From Mycothermus thermophilus (taxonomy: Eukaryota > Ascomycota > Sordariomycetes > Sordariales > Chaetomiaceae): a stretch of DNA of 64,000 nucleotides. Where the stretch lies: NCBI GenBank assembly GCA_011316235.1, contig QQBE01000001.1:310001-374000 (forward strand), written 5' to 3'. The translations under genes and the position numbers were made by a program. Positions 55,899 to 64,000 of this stretch are shown here, in pieces. The notes under the pieces were generated by a model, which saw only the letters and a list, made by a program, of their open reading frames with translations, did not search any database and was not told the DNA's origin. Within the stretch, counting starts at the first letter, position 1. Every line of letters starts with the position of its first letter.

Positions 55899-58800
55899 GT
55901 TGTGCGTACCTCAATGAGAAATTCTAACTGGGCCATGTTGTGCCACTTCAACAGGACCTGATACCGCATCCATGGCATCTCGATTCAACCTTTACCATGC
56001 CAGCCAAACCTTCGGATCTTTTCCAGCTATCGGCTCTGCCCAGCACGTTGTCTGCGCCCAGCTATATCCGACTAGTATCCAGGCCACCGCCCCGGCTAGT
56101 CTGTCTCTCTGTCCATCCGTCGGAATCGGACCTCGAGCTGACCTGCCACAGACAAATGTTTGCGGCAAGCAGCGGATGCGGTTCTGATATCGGTTTACGA
56201 AGGGTGCACAAACATTGGTGGCGCATCACGACACAATCGAGCTAGCGAGCGAGCGAACGAGTGGCGCTGGGTATCTATACCGAGACAGAACGGGGGAGTG
56301 AGTGGGTGGGTTTGTGGTGTCACACAAACACATACACAACGCATTCTCGCCCTGCAACGGCACGCACGCATGTTGTGGACCATGCCCGGATACTACAAGG
56401 AGGCAAAGCATACATGGCACAGCATGTTGTGTCCGGACGGTCCCAGTCAAGTTCGAAAACCCCGTCCCGTTTCGCAGCTCGTTCGTTCGTTCTCGTGTTA
56501 GAAGGTTTTTGTGCGCCTGGACGTTCCCGCTCTTCGGTGTGGAACGGGATCATCATGTGGTGGTGTCGTTACCTACCTTACCCACTTTACCAGGGAATTG
56601 ACAACGAGGAGGAGGAATGATGGTACAGGAGCGGAGAATAAATACATCAGGTTGATATGTGCCTTTCCTTTTTTTTCTATGGGTATGGGATTCTGTCTCC
56701 TTTGCGCTAGCTGAGTTGACCTGACCTGATCTGACCTGGGCGATTGGTGGAAGGAGAGGACAGGACATGGTTTGTGTCAGTTGCCCTTCGCTGGGTGCTG
56801 GGTGGGTGCTCATTAGAGTTGAGGAGACAGCCCGTCCGTTCGTTTTTTTTTTTTTTTTTTCTTCGGTTTTTTATGCCATCCAGGCGAGAGTGTTTGCCCC
56901 CCTCTCTCTCTCTGGAACTCACGCTCTTTTTTGGTGCTTGAGGAATAAAACAGACACAGATTGGTAGATACTAGTACGAAATTGAGAAGCGGCCAGGACA
57001 TAGGACAGTCTTTACCGGATTCAAGGTGCCACTGCCATTTTACCCTCCTACATTGACGACGCGATCAATTTTTTCTCTTCATATGCAGTGAAAAGACCTT
57101 TCTTTCCCATGCCTCACTTGTGGTTGGTTGGTTGATCGCCTCGGGTAGGTAGGTAGGTACCGGGGAGCTCTACCCGTTTGCTTCCTCATCTCTTGCGCTC
57201 CAGTCCGCTCTCTGTGTCTGTGTTGCAACCTCGATGTGGTCGGGAGCTTCTTAGTATACCCGTTTGTTTGCATCCCCATCGCTTTCTTTGTCTGTTGCAA
57301 CCTCGATGTGTTGTTCGGGATGGGGTTGGATGGGACCGCAACGGGATCTGATTGATGGTGCTTGTGTAACGTATGTACTTTGTACTACAGCCAGGCCTGC
57401 CCAGGTACGCAAGCTGGGTTGGGGATCTGTGTACCTAGTCTTGTATAATAAACTTTTGGAGATTGAGTTGCAGGTTTGAGTCGTATGTAGGTACCTAGGT
57501 ATATATTGAGATGAGAATGTTTTCGGTATTTAACCCACGGGTTGATCGGGATGATGACGCAATCCTTTTTTAATGATATGGGGTCAAATCTGTTGTTGTT
57601 TATGAGCTCGAGATGATGATGCTATGTCTTTTGCCTTCCTGTCTATCATGATGCTGCGTCGGGTTTGTTGGGAGAGAACTAACCCATATGCCCTTATGCC
57701 GGCTTTGTTATGGTGACAAACGTCCTGTGTAGGTAGGTATGCTGCGGTTGATGGACGGGTAGACGGACAGATAGATAGTACATGGGACATTATCTCAGGT
57801 ATGCTTGAGTACCTAGAGGAGGGAATTCTTGCTTCAGACTGAGTGTCTACCGATTCCTTTCCCCCGACGAGGACAAGGGGAAACTGGCTGGGAGTCGACA
57901 CAATCATTAGGGTTCCTCATCACATCATCACATCATTGCCGGTTTGGTTCAGGACGGGTCCAGCACGGCAAAGCAATGACACGCTACTATTACTCGTAGT
58001 AGCGGTAGTCATGGCATGTTAGTAAGCTGGTTATGAGCTCCAGCCTGTGTACCTACCCTTCCTCTCTTCCCGCTGTGTGGCGTCGTCCACCACTGGCTCA
58101 GGAACGGGGTACCGCAGAAGTGTAGCTCCTGAACGGGATCTTGACTGGGCTCTTAGCTCCCGCCTTGTCAGGGCTGAAGTGGATGGATACCTAAGTGCGT
58201 GTCTCTCAACAAACCACCCGGACAGCTTGGATCTCCCCGGTGGTGGTCGTGGGCATCCTTCATAATGACGGGTTAGGCTGGGCATACGCATGTGTTCTTG
58301 TGTAGTATGACAGGTCTTGGGATGTTTCATGTTTCTTGGATCGGTATGTTCTCGGCGTGGGGAGTTCCTTTGAGCTGGGTTCAGGTTTACACTACCTGAC
58401 CCGTGTCAGGATCTCGGTTCCGGATTTGGGTGTGTTTGGTTCATGTAGGTATGTCTGATGCCTAGAATATGGGGAGACGGGAAAACTGGGGTGGATGAGC
58501 GGACGGGGAAATACTTACCGGGAAGTTTGTATTTTGCGCGGTTTTGTTTGAGTCCATTTACATACCTACCTACCTTAGGCACTTACATTCAGCCTTGGGA
58601 CTGGAACTGAGGGATAGGAGTTGTTGTGGATTGGGGAAGACAAGGTTGACGTGCTCTTTCGTCATCTTGAAGGTCTTCCTTGCTGACTAACTCAGGGGGT
58701 AAGTACCTATTTATTCAGGGGGAAAGTATCTAGAAGGAAGCCCATCCATCCGGTCCAACATCAACAAACACCATGATCAACTCACAACACAGATGTAGCA

Positions 58801-59246
58801 ATCCTGCAATCCAGACACGCAAACTCACACCTAGCCACAAGAGACCATCCTTGCGCCCACCCGCGCGTCGTGTCGTGTGGAACGGAAAGAAGCTGATTTT
58901 TTTCTTCGCAAGAGCGGGAAACCTGTATGGCTCGGGTCCATTCATTCATCCTATATGCTGTGCAGCCTCACCAAAGCAACAGCACCAGTGAGCGCCGGCT
59001 AAAGTGCGAGGGTCAATTTGCAACATATTACCCCGTTGCCGCCCGCCCCTCCACCACTTGGTCCGCGTATGTTCGTCCATGTGGAGTTACAGACGCTGCT
59101 GCTTGTGTCACTGTCACTGGCGCGGACCTGGCGAGGGTTCTTCTCGACACTTCTTTCTTTCCTGGAAGCGCATGACGATGATGCTTGAGCTGACTGGCCG
59201 GCCGGCTGGCTGACTGACTGACAACAAAAGGCCCACCTCCACTCGA

Positions 59247-59248
<2 letters not shown>

Positions 59249-59277
<29 letters not shown>
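59249..59277. repeat. (CTG)n trinucleotide run
   Basis: About ten CTG/GCT units in a non-coding stretch 1.1 kb upstream of the chitin synthase start. Confidence 0.85.
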
Positions 59278-60253
59278 CTCTGGCCATGGTGGTGATGGTG
59301 GGCCGTGGCATCCCGTGTGCTGTTGCTCCTGCATTAGCCTGGTTTGGGGTTTAAGTTTGGTCTGGGTCAATTGCCGAACCTGACCTTATTATTGCGAGAG
59401 GAAAGGAGATGACAATGGTGGAATCTCGCGGACAGGCAAGCAAGCGTCACCTCATCCCAGCAGACCGGCATCCCGTACATACGTACGCACGTATGTGAGC
59501 GTGGCGGATGTGGGTTGGTATGTACAGTACGCTTCCATGCCGGCCGAGCCGCGCTTCTTCTTTGTGCAGAAGTTGAACTACCTACCTTAGCCAGGTTATG
59601 TACCTACAGTAAGGCATCTGCTGAGCTAGCGAGCTTCTCCGGATGATACCCGTTCTTCTTCCTGCTCCCCGGACAAGTGGTGGCGTTGTCTTGGTCCATC
59701 CAAACGGACCGTCAGATGAGAGGCTCACACATATACCGTTGTTGACCCGGCTCACCTTTCTCTGTTTGTCTGTTTTGCTGCTCCCTCTGCTGTGCCTCGA
59801 TATCCGTCCCGGCCAACACCACCCTCCGGTCTGACGCTGACATGTTATAGCACAGCCCGGCCGGCGAGCATAACGGCGGCGTTGACGACACCCTCCTTTA
59901 GGATTCTATACAAAGCCTAGAGGAGACAAGACTTCTCCATCTGCCCTCCCAGCCCTGCTCTCTTTTCCTTTCCGTCCCCGGGAACTGGGAGCCGTGCCAG
60001 CTCGCCAAGGTCGCCAGCGATCCCAGCCCAGTGTTTCTGCAGGTAGCCGTGTTCGCTTGCACACCTCTTCCCGCACCACCGATCGCTCGTTTCCTGCGGG
60101 CTGGCTGGTTTCTGTCTCGTGGTAATACAAGTCGCATAGACTTGGACTGGGCTGAGCTAGGTTGCGAGCTGCTTGTCCGTCTCGGCGCGCGGTGTCTGTG
60201 TGTGGGGGGTGCGAGATGCTATTTTAACTTGCAGCTTACTTTCACTCCGACGC

Positions 60254-60263
60254 TTTTATAAGA
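60254..60263 (+). promoter_or_regulatory. TATA-like box of chitin synthase gene
   Basis: TTTTATAAGA lies 114-123 bp upstream of the ATG, followed by a pyrimidine-rich stretch. Position fits a short-leader transcript. Confidence 0.45.
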
Positions 60264-60376
60264 CTCCCGAGACCCTCCTCCCCCTTTCTTGGTACCCGAC
60301 TTGGCATTTCATTTCTGGGTCGGTTGACGTCGTTCGTTCCTTTCCATCCTCTCACTCGTTGTGGTGAGCGAGCAAG

Positions 60377-63300
60377 ATGGCGGGCCTTATAGAAGATGGA
60401 GAGGACTCCTGGCCTATTCAGGAGGTGAGTGAGTCGTTGTTGTGGTTAAGGGAGATACACACAAAATGAAACTTATGGGCTGACAAACTCCCCAGATCGT
60501 CTACACGTCCATCGTGGGCGTAGTGATGCTAGCGGCATTCCTCGAATGGTTCCTTTGGATCGCCGCCTTCCTCTACTGCCTATGGAAGGTCTTTGTCAAG
60601 GCGGAGCACTGGACAGTACGGTTGCTAGCCGTCATTGTCGGGGCCGCCTTCACACTACTGCGCTTCATCTTCCTGCCCGTCATGCTGGTGACGCTGCCGC
60701 TGCCGCGTCAGGTGTCGGCGGTATGGCCGCAGGGGATGGTGTCGTTCCTCCAGTGGTTCGCCTTCTGGAGCTTCGCCGGCCTCCTGACTATCCCCTGGCT
60801 CTTCTGCGTGTACCAGCTCGTAACGCACCAGCTGGGACGCACGCAGCGCATCAAGCAGGTCCTGGACGAGGTGTCGGCGCCCAAGGTGGTCATCGTCATG
60901 CCCTGCTATAAGGAGGTGCCCGAGGTGCTCATGACGGCCATCGACTCGGTCGTGGACTGCGACTATCCGCCGTCGTGCATCCACGTCTTCCTCTCGTTCG
61001 ACGGCGACCAGGAGGACGAGCTGTACCTCAACACCATCGAGAAGCTTGGCGTGCCGTTGACGCTCGAGTCGTACCCCAAGAGCATCGACGTGACGTACAA
61101 GGGGGCGCGCGTCACCGTGTCCCGGTTCCCCCACGGCGGCAAGAGACACTGCCAGAAGATGACGTTCCGCCTCATCGACCGGGTGTACCAGGAATACCTG
61201 CGGCGGAACGACAACCTCTTCATCCTCTTCATCGACTCGGACTGCATCCTGGACCGCGTGTGCCTGCAAAACTTTGTTTACGACATGGAGCTGAGCCCGG
61301 GCAACCGGCGCGACATGCTGGCCATGACGGGGGTCATCACGTCGACCACCCGCAAACACAGCCTCATCACGCTGCTGCAGGACATGGAGTACGTGCACGG
61401 GCAGCTGTTTGAGCGCACCGTCGAATCGGGCTGCGGCGCCGTGACCTGTCTCCCCGGGGCGCTGACCATGCTGCGCTTCTCGGCCTTCCGACGCATGGCC
61501 AAGTACTACTTTGCCGACCAGGCTGAGCACTGCGAGGACTTGTTCGACTACGCAAAGAACCACCTGGGCGAAGACCGGTGGCTGACGCACCTGTTCATGA
61601 TCGGGGCCAAGAAGCGGCACCAGATCCAGATGTGCGCGTCGGCCTTTTGCAAGACGGAGGCGGTCCAGACCATGCGCTCGCTCGTCAAGCAGCGCCGCCG
61701 CTGGTTCCTGGGCTTCATCACCAACGAGGTGTGCATGCTGACCGACTGGCGGCTGTGGCGCCAGTATCCCATACTCCTGCTGGTGCGCTTCATGCAGAAC
61801 ACGATCCGCACCACGGCCCTGCTCTTCTTCATCATGGTGCTCGCCCTGGCCACCACGAGCAAGAAGGTCGACGACCTCCCCGTCGGCTTCATCGCCGTCT
61901 CGCTTGGCCTCAACTGGCTGCTCATGGTCTACTTTGGCGCCAAGCTGCACCGCTTCAAGCTGTTTTTGTATCCGCTCATGTTTGTCCTCAACCCCTTCTT
62001 CAACTGGTACTACATGGTCTACGGCATCTTCACCGCCGGCCAGCGCACCTGGGGCGGGCCGCGCGCCGATGCGGCGGCGGCGGATGCGCAGACTACAGCG
62101 CAGCAGGCTATCGAGCAGGCCGAAAAGACGGGTGACGACCTGAACATCGTCCCTGAGTCCTTCATCCCGGCGGCTCAGGAGCGCAAAGAGCGTGCCGCGG
62201 CCGAGGCGAAAGCAGCCGCCGCTCAGAAAGTATCCTCCACCACCTCCTCTTCCTCCGATCATGAAGAAGACGATGAAGATGACGACGAGGAGGACGAACG
62301 CGAGCACTACATCCCGTCCTCACCCTCTCAAAAGCGCCGCTCCGGGCCTATCCTACCCACCACCACCAGCGACGCCCTCAACACGTCCTACTCCTCCCCG
62401 CGCTCCTCCCGTCCTCGTCAGCGCAACCACATCCCCCTGCAACCGCCCGATGCTCTGGTAGGCCGCTTCGCCGCTCCCGAGCGCACCCCGTCCGGCTGGT
62501 TTTTGTACCAGCACCCAGACGACTCCGTCGAAACCACCATCGGAGGGACCGGGGCAGGGTACAGCGTTCTGAACCTCCCTACCCCGATGCCGATGCCGGT
62601 GCCGATGCCGCCTCCAATCCCCGGATACCCAGGGTCGGGATACAACCACTTCTACTCTCCGTACTACTTCCCCGCTCCTCCTCCAGTTCCTGCCGACAAC
62701 AACTCCTCCATCACAACCACAATGGCGCCAACAACGCCAACAATCCCAGTCTACATCCCCCAACCCCCTTCCACCACCACCAGCAACAGCAGCGACAGCA
62801 ATGGAGGGGGAAGAGCCAGTCCGGTAGTCGTCGAAGCCAACATGTCGGACGAAGACCGGCGCAAGTACGCCCTGGCGCAGCACGCCGCCGCGAGCCAGGT
62901 TAGTATCTCAGGACATCACCATCCGTATCAGTTCCCTCGCCATCACCGGCCGGTTCAACAGCAGCAGCAACAGCAGCGGCAGAGGAGGCAGAGTCAGGAA
63001 CAACACCAACAACAACCTCCGCGCCAACACCGGCCGCACCAGCAGCAGAGGGTGTTAGAGCTTACGTCCGGCTCTGGTTCGGGTTCGGGGTCGGGGTCGG
63101 CGGGGGAGAGTGAAAACGAGTCTGGAGGGGACGGGGGATATGGGACTTCTGTTCGGCCGGGTCGTGGACCGCGCGGAGGAGGAGGAGGAGGAGGAGGACG
63201 AGGAGGAGGGACGGGAGAGGTGGTAGATCTCCTCACCGGACCTGGGGAGGTGAGGTTCCATGAGAGTTCGAGTTCGGGGCTGGTTCCGCCGCCGCCGCCT

Positions 63301-63420
63301 ACAGGGCATGTAGGGAGGAGTCCGTTGGGAAGGTCGAGCTGGACGAGGCCGGTTTCAAGGGAGGAGGTGGAGGCGGAGATGGAGGAGGGGAGGGGAGAGA
63401 GGAGGGGGAGGAGAAGGTAA
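60377..63420 (+). CDS. Chitin synthase, class VI-like
   Basis: Two exons: 60377-60424 and 60496-63420; 990 residues. It is a plasma-membrane family 2 glycosyltransferase making chitin from UDP-GlcNAc. The N-terminus MAGLIEDGEDSWPIQE leads into several membrane spans (about 17-115). The catalytic region has KVVIVMPCYKE, FLSFDGDQED, FIDSDCILD, EDRWLTH (375-381) and QRRRW (415-419), then a second block of membrane spans (about 435-545). EDRWLTH and the absence of a myosin motor or cytochrome b5-like region suggest class VI (A. fumigatus ChsD group), from memory. Residues about 560-990 form a cytosolic low-complexity tail: acidic Glu/Asp run, Pro/Met stretch, Gln/His-rich patches and Gly/Ser/Arg repeats. 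This tail is much longer than I expect for the class. The start is supported by the spliced N-terminus and the upstream TATA-like box. Confidence 0.92.
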
Positions 63421-64000
63421 TGAATGGGAGGATGAAGATGGGGATGGGTTGGGGGAAAGGTTGAGGATAGGGTTCGGCGGAAGGATGGTGGATTGTTTTT
63501 CTTGCATTGTAATTGTAGATCAAAATGATGTGTTTGTAGTAATCTTGCATGTAGGGAGGTACATAGGTGGGAAAGCATAGCCATGATTGTATACTTTGCT
63601 CTGTTTCAGCTGGGTACTTGACCTACCTTACCACCTACGTATGTACAACGTCTTGACCATGGCTCACACCTGATGACTCGAAGATGACCAGAGCTAGCGA
63701 GTCCATGCTACTTCGTACGCATTGCGTCAATGGAACCTCTTGCCCTCGCCTTTTGCAAAATCAGGCAATAATGAAGTCATCCACACTTCCCCCAGACCGG
63801 CAGACGGCGACCGCAGCATCAATGCCGGCGGCCGAGTCCTGAAGTCCTACCCGAGTCTTGGGGCAGGCCCGGGCGGGCCATTATTACGTGATGAGGTGCA
63901 ACGGCCGTGGGTCCCCGGGGCTCGGCGTGGCGAAGTGTGAGGTAAGAAGTTTGAACATGGCGAGAAGGCGAGAATGGCGAGACGAGACGGCTCCCGGGAG
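63421..64000. other. 3' flank of chitin synthase gene
   Basis: 580 bp to the window end. Contains ACCTACCTTACCACCTACGT-type strings near 63619 and no supported gene. Confidence 0.4.

Larger units (their letters stand above)
55899..60376. other. 4.5 kb region without convincing gene; chitin synthase upstream region
   Basis: No ORF with a domain. Rich in T runs (56839-56859), TAGGTA/ACCTAGG-type strings (57145-57160, 57487-57500, 57727, 58441, 58561-58575, 59577-59610), a CTG trinucleotide run (59249-59277) and an ACATACGT inverted repeat (59477-59496). Long upstream regions are common for cell-wall genes, so part may be promoter and leader of the chitin synthase. Confidence 0.5.

Noticed and set aside
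60655..62307. 550-codon minus-strand open frame
   Set aside because: Antisense to the conserved chitin synthase catalytic region; no recognisable domain.

Overview
This window is nuclear DNA from a filamentous ascomycete. Short introns (about 50-80 nt, GT..AG, often with a CTAAC-type branch point), GC-rich third positions, a fungal Yrb2, a QRRRW chitin synthase, a Moco nitrate reductase and an EED/PRC2 subunit all fit Sordariomycetes. Gene content and gene order look like Sordariales (Neurospora/Chaetomiaceae relatives); the species cannot be fixed from sequence alone. Three single ambiguous bases (7692, 36196, 46511) mark unresolved assembly positions.

Layout. 1-6510: partial RRG7 (-), MED21 (+), SDT1-type pyrimidine 5'-nucleotidase (-), and a 992-residue proline-rich nuclear-type protein of unknown function (+). 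6511-10251: 3.7 kb without a convincing gene. 10252-13416: multi-KH RNA-binding protein (+). 15373-22755: gamma-tubulin complex GCP2 (-), proteasome alpha-5 (+), Ran-binding Yrb2 (+). 23650-32582: Hrq1 helicase (+), Yip4-type Golgi membrane protein (-), PAS-domain protein (-). 32583-40875: 8.3 kb without a convincing gene, holding repeat relics (an imperfect inverted repeat, a tRNA-like SINE candidate, short duplications). 40876-49752: EED (+), RRN11 (-), complex I 29.9 kDa subunit (-), nitrate reductase (-). 52019-55898: UPF2/NMD2 (+). 55899-60376: 4.5 kb without a gene. 60377-63420: class VI-like chitin synthase (+).

Most genes are unrelated housekeeping functions (transcription, RNA decay, proteasome, nuclear transport, microtubule nucleation, respiration), so there is no gene cluster for one pathway. 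I found no clear novel multi-gene system. The best leads are the PAS protein with an acidic insertion inside its second PAS domain and a Cys/His-rich tail; the unknown proline-rich protein with a phospho-SUMO motif and a duplicated short motif; a stopless intron that splits the Walker B motif of Hrq1; the nitrate-responsive promoter; and the repeat relics, two of which touch ambiguous bases and may be assembly artefacts. Gene models are spliced by eye using reading frame, splice consensus and family knowledge; no transcript data were available.
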